Part shown: positions 1 to 8,164 of the stretch, in pieces | How the letters are laid out: the number at the start of each line of letters is the position of its first letter | How positions within the stretch are numbered: the first letter of the stretch is position 1 | Source of the DNA: CAMCXE01 sp036520615 | GTDB taxonomy: Bacteria; Pseudomonadota; Gammaproteobacteria; Pseudomonadales; Cellvibrionaceae | Assembly (NCBI GenBank): GCA_036520615.1 | Contig: DATDJI010000018.1 | Span: 1 to 64,000 of the forward strand | Length of the DNA stretch: 64,000 bases | Direction of reading: 5' to 3' | Program-made: the position numbers and the translations under genes | Notes under the pieces: model-generated | Told to the model about the DNA's origin: nothing | Seen by the model: only the letters and a program-made list of their open reading frames with translations | The model's database searches: none

Positions 1-2
1 GA

Positions 3-68
3 CGAGACACGCGATATAAAAAGGAAAATGGGAAGGCATGGGACCCTACTATTATCGATGGTTATTAA
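3..68 (+). CDS. possible C-terminal end of an upstream gene (partial)
   Basis: Frame 3 is open from the window edge for 21 residues ending GKAWDPTIIDGY and then TAA. The composition looks protein-like, and the ending loosely recalls the C-terminus of HD-GYP response regulators (a G-x-x-x-D-P-x-hydrophobic-hydrophobic pattern), but the piece is too short to assign. Frame 1 is also open for about 28 codons, so the choice of frame is uncertain. Confidence 0.25.
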   Translation, partial: RDTRYKKENGKAWDPTIIDGY

Positions 69-137
69 CCTTACGAGACCCAACTAAGTAGCGAAAACGG
101 TGCTGATGGCTGGGCCGCAGGAATTAATCATATATAG

Positions 138-158
138 TGAATTTACCAAAGTGTAATT
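138..158 (+). repeat. 21-bp direct repeat, left copy
   Basis: TGAATTTACCAAAGTGTAAT (plus one T) recurs with about two mismatches at 1416-1436. The two copies bracket the PP2C gene pair. Function unknown; chance similarity of AT-rich sequence is possible. Confidence 0.35.
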
Positions 159-358
159 CTATTAAGCCTCAACCGGTGTGATGACGTCTCCAGAACCGCG
201 GGCCTTCGCGTTGTGCTTGCGATAGCGCAGGTTGTTTTGCAGCCAGTTGGGTAATTTTCGGCTAAAAATAACCGTCTAGAGCGTGTAAACTCTTGCCCCT
301 GAGTTCTACACTCATTAATGTCCCCGCCCTTTTTTGGCTGTTTGCAACGAGATACCCC

Positions 359-1102
359 ATGTCCGACTCCACCCGGCCTCAGCCCTTTTGCTGGCGTGCT
401 CATTCGATTAGCCATGCCGGTAGTGTGCGGACAGCTAATGAAGATGCCGTGTTGTGCCGCGATGATGTGCAGCTGTGGGCGGTAGCGGATGGTATGGGCG
501 GACACAATTGTGGCGATGTGGCGAGCAATACCCTAGTGCGCCACTTGGAGCGCACAGCTGCCAGTCCATCGCTAGCTGACGCTGTAGATGCGCTTGAAGA
601 TAGCCTGCTAAAAGCTAATCGCTCCATCCTTAACTATGCACAAACCCACTTCGCAGGCGCCCTTATGGGCAGCACGTTTGTGGCCGTTTTAATTCGCGGC
701 AACTTAGGTTTTGTGGCTTGGGCTGGGGATTCGCGTTTATATCGCCTTCGCCGCGGCCAGCTGCGCGCTCTTACGCGCGATCACAGCCGCGTACAGGAAT
801 TGGCCGATCAAGGCCGCCAGGATACTCACTCGGTGGGCTCGAACATTATTACGCGCGCGCTTGGTGTCGATGAGTTTTTACCTATGGATATGACGCTGTT
901 TAGCGCGCAACCGGGCGACACTTTTTTACTCTGTAGCGACGGGTTGTATAACGCTTGTGATGAACAAACGTTAATCGACGGGCTGAGCCTTGAACACAAC
1001 CAGCTGGCCTGTCAATTTTTACTCGATAAGGCACTGCAAAATGGCGCCCACGATAATGTCTCAGCAGTAGTACTGCGGGCAGTGCCTTGGAGCGGACGCT
1101 AA
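359..1102 (+). CDS. PP2C-family serine/threonine protein phosphatase
   Basis: A 247-residue metal-dependent phosphatase that removes phosphate from Ser/Thr residues in the cytoplasm. Visible PP2C motifs are NEDA (27-30), VADGMGGH (42-49), WAGDSRLYR (about 121-129), CSDGLYN (about 192-198) and HDNVSAVV near the C-terminus; the Asp residues in these motifs are the usual Mn/Mg ligands. Length fits the bare-catalytic-domain bacterial type (PppA/Stp), and no membrane segment is present. An upstream in-frame ATG at 293 would add 22 residues unlike the family, so the ATG at 359 is preferred. Its stop overlaps the start of the next gene (TAATG), so the two are co-translated. No Ser/Thr kinase or type VI gene is in view. 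Confidence 0.9.
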   Translation: MSDSTRPQPFCWRAHSISHAGSVRTANEDAVLCRDDVQLWAVADGMGGHNCGDVASNTLVRHLERTAASPSLADAVDALEDSLLKANRSILNYAQTHFAGALMGSTFVAVLIRGNLGFVAWAGDSRLYRLRRGQLRALTRDHSRVQELADQGRQDTHSVGSNIITRALGVDEFLPMDMTLFSAQPGDTFLLCSDGLYNACDEQTLIDGLSLEHNQLACQFLLDKALQNGAHDNVSAVVLRAVPWSGR

Positions 1103-1305
1103 TGCAAACCAGCTTTGCCGATTTACTCAAAGATCTCGCCGCTAAATACAACGCAGGCCGGCTTACCTTTGAACAATTTCGCGCGCTGCGGCGCGCGCTG
1201 CTGCGCGATGCAGAAGCTCAATACCTTTCGCCACCACCGCCACCATTTGGCGACCACTACACACCGCCTGACGATGACGATATTACCGTCGTGCCACCGG
1301 GCTAG
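1102..1305 (+). CDS. small hypothetical protein, SHOCT-like, coupled to PP2C
   Basis: A 67-residue protein whose ATG overlaps the PP2C stop codon by one base. The stretch LAAKYNAGRLTFEQFRALRR resembles short helical SHOCT-type domains (a G-x-I/L-T-x-E-x-F pattern followed by basic helix). It continues with a run of five prolines and an acidic DDDD segment before the C-terminus. No signal peptide or membrane helix. The tight coupling suggests it works with the phosphatase, perhaps as an adaptor, but this is inference. Confidence 0.6.
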   Translation: MQTSFADLLKDLAAKYNAGRLTFEQFRALRRALLRDAEAQYLSPPPPPFGDHYTPPDDDDITVVPPG

Positions 1306-1415
1306 TGCGCGTGTTTTTAGTGCACTTTGTGATTGAAAAACTCGCCGAGGGAGCAGTTATAAGCGCAATTTTCGTTAAGGGGCCCTTGAAAAATTACCTC
1401 TCTCGCTCACTTCGT

Positions 1416-1436
1416 TGAATTTACCAAAATATAATT
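1416..1436 (+). repeat. 21-bp direct repeat, right copy
   Basis: TGAATTTACCAAAATATAAT (plus one T) matches 138-158 with about two differences. Together they flank the phosphatase operon. Confidence 0.35.
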
Positions 1437-1501
1437 TTCTGCGGCCGGCAGTTAACGACGGTTGCGGATAATAATAACAATTAAAATGCTTTGCTGCTGC
1501 G

Positions 1502-1529
1502 TTGACACGGCTAACTTGACAACTAATAT
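1502..1529 (+). promoter_or_regulatory. sigma-70-like promoter
   Basis: TTGACA at 1502-1507, a 16-base spacer and TAATAT at 1524-1529, oriented toward the secreted protein gene at 1687. A second TTGACA at 1516 has no good -10 partner. Confidence 0.5.
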
Positions 1530-1686
1530 CTGCCGCCGGACAATTCACACGCGTTACTAATTATATTTCTTGCATGTTTACTGCAGGTTTTTATTTGGTG
1601 CGCATCCTTAAGGTTATTCATATCCTGCAACTGTTTTTTAAGTTTAGGTGGACATTAACCACTTCATTATTTTAATAGGAATTTTC

Positions 1687-2103
1687 ATGAGATCTTTAAG
1701 ATTGATATTGGCGTGCCTTACGCTTAGCTTATCTTCATTAACCTTCGCCGCAGACCCAATAAAAAACATCATAGACACCCCCGTACCTGTCAATATTGAT
1801 GGCAGCGCACCTAAGCTTGACGCGGTAAAAAGCGCTATTATTGCCGGTTGCCGCGATCGCGGCTGGACTCCGGTTATAGGTGAGGGCAATACAATTATTG
1901 CTTCTTTGTCGGTGCGCTCCAAACATTTTGCAGAGGTGGAAATTACCTATACTGAAAAGTCCTATTCAATTAAATATAAATCATCCAAAGAGCTGGATTA
2001 CGACGAGAAAAAACAAACGATTCACCGTAATTATAATAAGTGGGTGGTCATGCTCTCCGATACTATTCAAAGAGAGTTCGGTGTAAGTCGCCAAGGGTTT
2101 TAA
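1687..2103 (+). CDS. small secreted protein, paralog of the N-terminal domain at 44 kb
   Basis: A 138-residue protein with a clear signal peptide (MRSLRLILACLTLSLSS..., likely cut after TFA) and a mature part of about 114 residues. An AGGA about 8 bases before the ATG at 1687 supports this start over the longer reading from 1648. The mature domain has the pattern I-x-Y-x-x-S-x-x-L-x-Y, then IHRNYNKWVVMLSDTIQREF. The same pattern (YARSEDLNYE, IHPNYMVWVQQLADQI) occurs in the protein at 43995-44935, so the two share a domain. The function is unknown; a periplasmic location is predicted. Confidence 0.75.
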   Translation: MRSLRLILACLTLSLSSLTFAADPIKNIIDTPVPVNIDGSAPKLDAVKSAIIAGCRDRGWTPVIGEGNTIIASLSVRSKHFAEVEITYTEKSYSIKYKSSKELDYDEKKQTIHRNYNKWVVMLSDTIQREFGVSRQGF

Positions 2104-2112
2104 AAGGCCTGT

Positions 2113-2134
2113 GCTGCGCTCCAGCCAGCGCAGC
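2113..2134. terminator. hairpin between convergent genes
   Basis: GCTGCGCT / AGCGCAGC form a perfect 8-bp stem with a 6-base loop, ten bases after the stop at 2103 and before the convergent gene ending at 2177. There is no long T-run, so termination strength is uncertain. Confidence 0.5.
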
Positions 2135-2176
2135 ATTTATATGGCCGGCGCAGCTTTTCTCAGATAATTGTTTTGA

Positions 2177-2599
2177 TTATTTTTTTAGAATTAAACGTCC
2201 GGTCAGTAATCTCTCACCATCGGCATCGCCGCTAAAGCTATAAATAGCGCCGTTGTTTTCGCTGTATTCCTGCTGAGCAATAATTGTTACCGTCTGCGTA
2301 TTAGCATAATGGCTGCGCGCTAATTGCAGATCTTTAATCGCGCCAATAAATGCAGGTTTTAAAGGATCGTAAGTGGCACCCATGAGTATGCCGTGGATTG
2401 CAGCTGCTTGCGCTGCGTATTCTACGCAGCTAAAACTCGATAGAGAATTTGCCTCGTCGCAAAGAGGACTATTTATCGGCGTTTTCACTATGCAGTGAAT
2501 ATGCTCAGGCGTGAGGTAAATAATATCGGTAATAGCCTGTAACGCCTGCCCATGGGGCAACAGTGTGTAAGCATGTTTAAGCCGCTGATCAGCAAGCAT
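2177..2599 (-). CDS. ApeP-like hotdog 3-hydroxyacyl-ACP dehydratase
   Basis: A 140-residue single-domain hotdog protein of the aryl polyene dehydratase type (COG4706-like). It has a LLPH motif near residue 16 and a CVEYAAQAAAIHG helix, the usual places for the catalytic His and Glu. It would dehydrate the 3-hydroxyacyl-ACP intermediate in each polyene extension cycle. The start overlaps the end of the upstream CLF-like gene by 11 bases. The protein at 16295-16759 is a second member of the same subfamily, so the cluster carries two. It is the last gene of the leftward operon. Confidence 0.75.
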   Translation of the reverse strand: MLADQRLKHAYTLLPHGQALQAITDIIYLTPEHIHCIVKTPINSPLCDEANSLSSFSCVEYAAQAAAIHGILMGATYDPLKPAFIGAIKDLQLARSHYANTQTVTIIAQQEYSENNGAIYSFSGDADGERLLTGRLILKK

Positions 2600-3386
2600 A
2601 TTCGACCGTGATAATTAAATACTGGCTATTAAACGGCAAAACAAAGCTGCCGTTTTGTTTGTTGGCAATAAATTCCGCTAAAGGCAAAATACGCGCAGCA
2701 GGATTAGTTAAGCGCAACTTCTCCAAACTCGGGTTTTGGCATACAGAAGCGCAAGTATTTTCAGCTAACGCAATGCTAAGTTTTGCCACATCCTGTTTGC
2801 CGGGTGTGCCGCTTAATAACAGTCCGGTGGAAAACTCAGTAGTAATGGAGCTGAGTGCTGCTAGTAATTGCGGCGGCGGCGCATCATAAGCACATAAAAA
2901 TACCGGTGCATCGCTGCAGCTGGCCCATACTGCGGCCTCAAATAAACCTGCTGCTAATGTATGTTCAAAGGCCGAAATACTCGTAGAAGCTAATTGCCCG
3001 CCGGTAGCAATAGACCAATAGCCTGCCACGGCATTGTGTACTGAATTATGAAATTGTGTTGGCGAAATTGCAGTATCGCAGGCTAAATCGCGACACATAG
3101 CATCAATAATTTGATAATCCCCACCGGAGGAGGCAAATACGCTTTGCCAATACTCCGGCGGAGAATGTTGATTGCGTTTTAAAAATAATTCTCCCAATGC
3201 AAACGCCAAACGCGTAAGTTTTGTTGCGCGCCGCCGCTCATTGGGCGGTAATAATTGCGGTTTGTAGGCGCTACTTGTTTCAGTGGGAGCGCAAAATGGC
3301 TGACCTTGTAAAAAAGGTAGCGCATCACACCAGCCTTCAAGCCCGGGTGTTAATAATTCTAGCTGCTGTAAATATACGCTATGCAT
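2589..3386 (-). CDS. chain-length-factor-like ketosynthase homolog (APE cluster)
   Basis: A 265-residue protein of the short beta-ketoacyl-synthase-like type (Ketoacyl-synt_2). The signature SPTQFHNSVHNAVAGYWSIA is visible, with no thiolase-type active-site Cys in the usual context, as expected of a chain length factor. In aryl polyene systems this subunit pairs with an active ketosynthase and sets chain length; the likely partner is the adjacent gene at 3390-4562, only 3 bases away. The reading frame is tightly packed with both neighbours. Confidence 0.75.
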   Translation of the reverse strand: MHSVYLQQLELLTPGLEGWCDALPFLQGQPFCAPTETSSAYKPQLLPPNERRRATKLTRLAFALGELFLKRNQHSPPEYWQSVFASSGGDYQIIDAMCRDLACDTAISPTQFHNSVHNAVAGYWSIATGGQLASTSISAFEHTLAAGLFEAAVWASCSDAPVFLCAYDAPPPQLLAALSSITTEFSTGLLLSGTPGKQDVAKLSIALAENTCASVCQNPSLEKLRLTNPAARILPLAEFIANKQNGSFVLPFNSQYLIITVEYAC

Positions 3387-3389
3387 AAA

Positions 3390-4562
3390 CTATTGCCCTA
3401 CAACAACAGAACAATTCGAACCGCCAAAACCAAACGAATTACTTAAGGCTAAATTAATCGGCGAATTTTGTGTATTCAACAAAGGTTTTAATCCTGTTGC
3501 GGCATCGTAATCAGCAAGCTGTGTATTTCCCCAGGCTTTTTGATATTCAATGGCTAGCAGGCACAGATTAATTTCCACAATACCTGCTGCGCCGAGTGTA
3601 TGGCCGGTAAATCCCTTGGTTGAACTGCATAAGGGAGTAGTTGCAAATAAACGCGTGACGGCTTTACCTTCTGCCAAATCATTAGCCGGTGTGGCAGTGC
3701 CGTGTAAATTAATGTAATTAATATCGGCGCAATTAATACCGGCGCTGGCCAATGCTTGTTGCATTGCTACATAAGCGCCGACGCCTTCCGGGTGAGGCGA
3801 TGACATATGGTAGGCATCGCTGGATTCGCCCACACCTAACACTGTTAAATCACCACTGGCCGCGCCGCGCACTAATAAAGCAAACCCACCCGCTTCACCT
3901 AAATTAATACCGCTGCGATTGCGATCAAAGGGTTTGCACCTTTGGCTATCGACAAGTTGCAATGAATTAAATCCCTGCAATGTAGTGTCACACAAACTAT
4001 CCACGCCACCTACGAGGGCATAATCAATAACTCCTGCATTTAATGCACGCAGAGCAGAGGCAAATACTTTAGCACTCGATGAACAAGCCGTAGAGACTGT
4101 ATATGCTGGGCCTGAAATACCAGTTAATGCCGCCACAAAATTGGCCAATGAAGATGGATTTTGCGTAAAAGGATAGTGATACCAAGATGGTAATCGTTGA
4201 AAATTCTCTGACTGTCGATAGGCTTGTTCGGTGGATAAAATTCCGGATGTACTTGTACCCACAAAAATTCCGCCACGCGCGCTACCCAATTGATCGCGCA
4301 TATTAATGACCGACTGTAGAAAATTATCCTGCACAAGAGCGCTATAGGCTAAGCGATTATTGCGGCAATCGTAGTGGTGCAAATGAGTGGGTATGGTTAC
4401 TACGTCGAGACCTTCCACGCGCCCGGCAAAACTTTTTGCATCGGCACCGATTTTTATCGGCGTTAGCGCAGAGATCCCCGCGGTTAAAGGATTGATGTGG
4501 GCAGCCTTACCCGCACCCAGCGCCGTGGTTAATGTGTATTGTGCAATTTTAATTGCCATCAT
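3390..4562 (-). CDS. beta-ketoacyl-ACP synthase (aryl polyene KS)
   Basis: A 390-residue condensing enzyme with an intact thiolase-fold triad: Cys160 in VSTACSSSAKVF, His287 in NLHGTATP and His321 in TKGFTGHTLGAAG. It adds malonyl-derived two-carbon units to the growing aryl polyene on ACP. The start is one of two adjacent ATGs (4562 or 4559); it overlaps the upstream acyltransferase gene by 14 bases. The neighbouring CLF-like protein makes a KS-CLF heterodimer likely. A second FabF-type KS lies at 17484-18719 on the other arm. Confidence 0.88.
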   Translation of the reverse strand: MMAIKIAQYTLTTALGAGKAAHINPLTAGISALTPIKIGADAKSFAGRVEGLDVVTIPTHLHHYDCRNNRLAYSALVQDNFLQSVINMRDQLGSARGGIFVGTSTSGILSTEQAYRQSENFQRLPSWYHYPFTQNPSSLANFVAALTGISGPAYTVSTACSSSAKVFASALRALNAGVIDYALVGGVDSLCDTTLQGFNSLQLVDSQRCKPFDRNRSGINLGEAGGFALLVRGAASGDLTVLGVGESSDAYHMSSPHPEGVGAYVAMQQALASAGINCADINYINLHGTATPANDLAEGKAVTRLFATTPLCSSTKGFTGHTLGAAGIVEINLCLLAIEYQKAWGNTQLADYDAATGLKPLLNTQNSPINLALSNSFGFGGSNCSVVVGQ

Positions 4563-5454
4563 TCGACCAGAATTCGTAAAAATTAAACCAATTATAAGGG
4601 TGCAAGCGCAAAATATTTTCCACTTCTAAAAAATAGCGGTGCACATTTAAATGCAAAATCGCTTGACGCTCTTTGCGTGCTGCCGCAAGAGTATCGGCAA
4701 TTTTACGCAGGTAAATTCGGTATCGATTACCGCCGCAAAACACACCAAAACATCCATAAACCGGCACGCCTAAAATACTCACAATCTGCCAGGGCGTCAT
4801 AGGTACTTGCGCGCGCTGCCCGATAAATATAACCGATGTCGTCGCCTCCTGGGCCTGAATGCGGTCGGCCATAATGCCAATCCAGCATCCTTGTGCAACA
4901 GTTTCGGCAAGCTTTAACGCCAGGGCGTAACCGCCGTCGGCAACATCAATAATATCCTCGGCAATGTCTGGATTATGTTCGGTTAATAAACGCAAAAATT
5001 GTGGATTTTGCCGCGTGTCTAAAACAATTTTTATCCGCGGCAGACCGCGGGATTTTGCCGCATGCCGCAATACGTCAAAATTACCAATGTGATTGACTAA
5101 AAACACTGCGCCCTTATTCAGCTCGTGCAGTTGGTTAAAATCGATCTCGGCAGCAAATTGAATATCAAAGCCGGCAAAGCCTTTTTTAAGCATAATTAAT
5201 CGATCGACGCTTACACGTGCAAACGTATAAAAATGCCGCCATACGCTAAACCAGTGTGCCGGCGGTTGCAGTAGGCTCCAATAATGCAAAGCCGCTGCGC
5301 GCGCACTGTGGTTACTTAATAAATAATAACCCGCAATAAACCAGAGCGCGGCCGATAATAAAGGGCGAGGCAAGAGGTTTGTCATTACCACTAATAAATT
5401 AATGAAAAAACGATTGCCAAGTTCTGCGCGGGCGCGCCATGAGTTATTCGACAC
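4549..5454 (-). CDS. LpxL/HtrB-like acyltransferase (APE cluster)
   Basis: A 301-residue lysophospholipid-type acyltransferase with the H-x4-D motif NHIGNFD (His122, Asp127) and an N-terminal hydrophobic segment at about 17-45, so a membrane-bound cytoplasmic-face enzyme. In aryl polyene clusters such proteins are thought to link the polyene to a lipid or glycolipid carrier. The start is GTG at 5454, overlapping the preceding gene by 11 bases. It is distinct from the PlsC-like acyltransferase on the other arm. Confidence 0.8.
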   Translation of the reverse strand: MSNNSWRARAELGNRFFINLLVVMTNLLPRPLLSAALWFIAGYYLLSNHSARAAALHYWSLLQPPAHWFSVWRHFYTFARVSVDRLIMLKKGFAGFDIQFAAEIDFNQLHELNKGAVFLVNHIGNFDVLRHAAKSRGLPRIKIVLDTRQNPQFLRLLTEHNPDIAEDIIDVADGGYALALKLAETVAQGCWIGIMADRIQAQEATTSVIFIGQRAQVPMTPWQIVSILGVPVYGCFGVFCGGNRYRIYLRKIADTLAAARKERQAILHLNVHRYFLEVENILRLHPYNWFNFYEFWSNDGN

Positions 5455-7108
5455 CTGGTGCCACCGTGAAGTGTCCTTCCACTACAACCGTTTCATCTTT
5501 TATAAGTTTTAACGTTAAACGCTGTGGTTGCTTTTGCTGATAGTGCAGCATTAATTTATCGCCCGGCAACACTGGCTGTAAAAATTTGCAGGACTTAACA
5601 GCGATAATTGTAAGATTTGCATCCATAAGCCAATTGGCAATCCAATCTAATAATAATGCTGCTGGCACTAACGGCTGGCCTGGGAAATGGGCGGCAAATA
5701 CAGCATGGATGCTGGGAATTTCAATTGAGCGTGTAATCGTTGAGCTTATTTCTGCGGTTTGAAGTTTCTCACCCTGTGATATTTTTTTATCCGCTATCGA
5801 ATCCCAGAGCGTTAGAACATCTTCGTGAATGATTTTGCCGTTGCTATTGCGTGGCAAACTGGCGGCGTGGCGAATAATTCTGGGCACAAACACGTCATCA
5901 ATTTTTTGTGCTAAAAAGCGCTTTATGTCATCGGCATCTGCCGTGGCACAGACTAGGGCTGATAGGCGGGTAAATTTTGAATTGGAGATAAATACATAGG
6001 CATCACTGATCTGCGGGTGTTGCCGTATTAATGCAGTAATTTGCGCTATGGAGCCGCGTTTACCGGCAATTTTAATTAAATCGCTATTGCGCGGCCCCAA
6101 TATAAATAAGCCGTCGCTGTGCATGTTGATTTGGTCTTGTAGGGGAATCTGCGCACCCAGGTGATCTATTTCCACCGCGCAGTGTTCGGCATCTTCAGAG
6201 AGCTTAATACCGGGTAGAAATTGCCAGCGGACGGTTTCTGCTGTGCGTCGCGTAGCCATGCTGCCCGCTTCCGTACATCCATAAATCTCCCACACCCCAA
6301 GCCTATGTTGCTGCTCAATGTGTTGTGCAAGTGCCGCATCCAGCGGTGCTGTCGCGCTCACTATGGCGGCAAAGCCAGACCAATCGGCGCCTTGCTGCGC
6401 CAACGCCCCTACATGGATGGGTGAGCTGATGAGTACGACCGGTTGCGGCGCACTTTGCGCTGTGGCCATTAAATAATCCGGCAGTAAACCGCGTTCAACT
6501 AAACCGATTACTGGGCTTACCAATGGCAGCATTACAAGTGTTTCCAGCCCGTACATATGCTGGCTTGGCACTGTGCCCATTAAATAGCTACCGGGTTTTA
6601 ATACGCCGGATTCTGCAAAACGCTGATAGAGTTTTTCCGCCGTACGCACTAGAGCTTGCCAGGTTTTTTTATTGGCTTTGGGCTTGCCTGTACTGCCCGA
6701 CGTATAGACACATACCGCTGGAAATTGCCCATCGATCCAGTATTCGTCGTTATTAGAGGCGCAGGCTGTAGAGTTTAATAAAACCTGAGGGATAATCCTC
6801 TGATCAATATCCCAGGGTAACAGCGAGGAAACCACCAGCAGTGCTTCGGGGCAATCTATTAATAAATCGTGCACAGTTTCGAGTTTGCTATTGGCAGGCA
6901 AAATCGTGGTTTTTTTTGCAATTAAAGCGGCCAAAAAACCTATAACAAAATCGAGTCGATTATCGGCAAGGTTAATCACCGCCGAACAGTTGTGCAGTTG
7001 AGCGGCCAAGTGTGCGCTTTGAGAAATTAATTCTGCGCCCGAATAGTGTTTGCCATTGTGATAAAAAATAGCTTCCCCGCCGGTGCGCGCCAAAAGTTTT
7101 AACTGCAT
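5444..7108 (-). CDS. AMP-dependent acyl/aryl ligase fused to a hotdog dehydratase
   Basis: A 554-residue two-domain protein. Residues about 1-450 are an adenylate-forming ligase: P-loop YTSGSTGKPK at 135-144, a IYGCTEAGSMA motif and a C-terminal GK-containing lid. It should activate the hydroxybenzoate starter (or an acyl chain) and load it on ACP. Residues about 464-554 are a FabZ/ApeI-like hotdog with HFPGQPLVPA (His near 474), a 3-hydroxyacyl-ACP dehydratase. The ATG at 7108 is preferred because GAGG lies 8 bases upstream; a GTG at 7162 would extend it by 18 residues with no ribosome site. The fusion couples chain start and reduction cycle in one polypeptide. Confidence 0.85.
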   Translation of the reverse strand: MQLKLLARTGGEAIFYHNGKHYSGAELISQSAHLAAQLHNCSAVINLADNRLDFVIGFLAALIAKKTTILPANSKLETVHDLLIDCPEALLVVSSLLPWDIDQRIIPQVLLNSTACASNNDEYWIDGQFPAVCVYTSGSTGKPKANKKTWQALVRTAEKLYQRFAESGVLKPGSYLMGTVPSQHMYGLETLVMLPLVSPVIGLVERGLLPDYLMATAQSAPQPVVLISSPIHVGALAQQGADWSGFAAIVSATAPLDAALAQHIEQQHRLGVWEIYGCTEAGSMATRRTAETVRWQFLPGIKLSEDAEHCAVEIDHLGAQIPLQDQINMHSDGLFILGPRNSDLIKIAGKRGSIAQITALIRQHPQISDAYVFISNSKFTRLSALVCATADADDIKRFLAQKIDDVFVPRIIRHAASLPRNSNGKIIHEDVLTLWDSIADKKISQGEKLQTAEISSTITRSIEIPSIHAVFAAHFPGQPLVPAALLLDWIANWLMDANLTIIAVKSCKFLQPVLPGDKLMLHYQQKQPQRLTLKLIKDETVVVEGHFTVAPGVE

Positions 7109-7207
7109 GCTAAAAGCCTCGTTTACACTCGCAGATGGCGCGCTTGCGGTGGCGGAAAACACCCGGCGGCTGAAAATAGATTCGCACGTATATTTTTACG
7201 GCCAGGT

Positions 7208-7840
7208 TCATAGGCGTGTACGTGGAGGCTTAGCCATCGCCCGGGCAACAATGCTTAAATATTCTCTAAACCCCGGATGATTGTGGGCAGGAAACAAGCG
7301 TTTACGCAGGTAAAACTCGCCGACAAATACCGCTGCGGAAACAGGCAATTGCCAAGCGGGCAACCAATACAAGGGTTTTAAAACCTGCACTGCAAATAAT
7401 TGCCCCAGAGCCACAGCGCCGCACAGCAATAAAAACACGCCCCAAAACCAGGTTATAGCGCGGGTGTACGCGCGCAGTTGCGGCCCTAATGGCCCGCGCG
7501 AGGCTTCACCAATAGCGGTAATAAGTGCTGTATGAGGCGGAATGAGTGTGTGAAGGAAGTAGGCGGCCAGTGCGATGCTTGCAACACAGGTGATTAATTT
7601 AACGGTAAACGCCATGGCGCCGAAATGGCCGATAGCGAACCCTATAAACCCTGCACTGCTGAGTATCAGAGCGTTAATGGCCCAGTTCCAGGATCGTCTA
7701 AACAGCCAAGGCAATACCGCGCAGCAACCGGCGCCGCTGCCGGTCAAGGCCGACTGATGCCAGTGCCAGCCGCACAGCAGCATTGCGCCTGCAACTAGGG
7801 CGAGCAAAAGACACCGATAAGTCTGTACACGTAAAGCCAC
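7208..7840 (-). CDS. COG4648-like integral membrane protein (APE cluster)
   Basis: A 210-residue membrane protein with about five to six hydrophobic segments and a basic C-terminal tail (GEFYLRKRLFPAH, then PGFREYLSI). Small membrane proteins of this kind sit between the ACP and ligase genes in many aryl polyene clusters; a biochemical role has not been established to my knowledge. The start is GTG at 7840 with GGGTGG just upstream. It lies 36 bases after the ACP gene and 99 bases before the ligase start at 7108. Confidence 0.65.
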   Translation of the reverse strand: MALRVQTYRCLLLALVAGAMLLCGWHWHQSALTGSGAGCCAVLPWLFRRSWNWAINALILSSAGFIGFAIGHFGAMAFTVKLITCVASIALAAYFLHTLIPPHTALITAIGEASRGPLGPQLRAYTRAITWFWGVFLLLCGAVALGQLFAVQVLKPLYWLPAWQLPVSAAVFVGEFYLRKRLFPAHNHPGFREYLSIVARAMAKPPRTRL

Positions 7841-7876
7841 GGGCCACCCGTTGCGCCACAGGATAAATCAAACCAA

Positions 7877-8164
7877 TTAGGGCTTGTGCGTTTGAACATA
7901 GTGCGCAAGGCTGCGCAGCGAACGAAATGTTTCTTTGTTGCGCTCATCATCAGCTTTTAACTGCACGCCATAGGTTTTACCCAGCGCAAGGGCTATTTCC
8001 AATGCATCAATTGAATCCAGGCCCAACGAGCCGGGTTCGGCAAAACCAAATAATGGCGCCTCAGGTGCTATATCCTCAGGGCCAATATCTTCAAGATCTA
8101 AAGCCTGAATCAGTAATTGAGCTAATTCTTTTTCAAAGGGAGTATGCACAAAAATATCTTCCAT
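7877..8164 (-). CDS. acyl carrier protein (leftward arm)
   Basis: A 95-residue acyl carrier protein with the phosphopantetheine site LGLDSIDALE (Ser51). Acidic N-terminal half and predicted four-helix length fit the family. The ATG at 8164 overlaps the methyltransferase stop (ATGA), so translation is coupled; the GTG just before it would add one Met-equivalent residue. It is one of two ACPs in the cluster; the other (10983) is a shorter, different type, which suggests that one carries the starter and the other the growing chain. Confidence 0.88.
   Translation of the reverse strand: MEDIFVHTPFEKELAQLLIQALDLEDIGPEDIAPEAPLFGFAEPGSLGLDSIDALEIALALGKTYGVQLKADDERNKETFRSLRSLAHYVQTHKP

Larger units (their letters stand above)
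1306..1686. other. intergenic region with one promoter-like site
   Basis: No credible coding sequence. It contains the right copy of the 21-bp direct repeat (1416-1436) and a good sigma-70-like promoter (1502-1529) about 150 bases before the next gene, leaving a long 5' leader. Confidence 0.6.
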
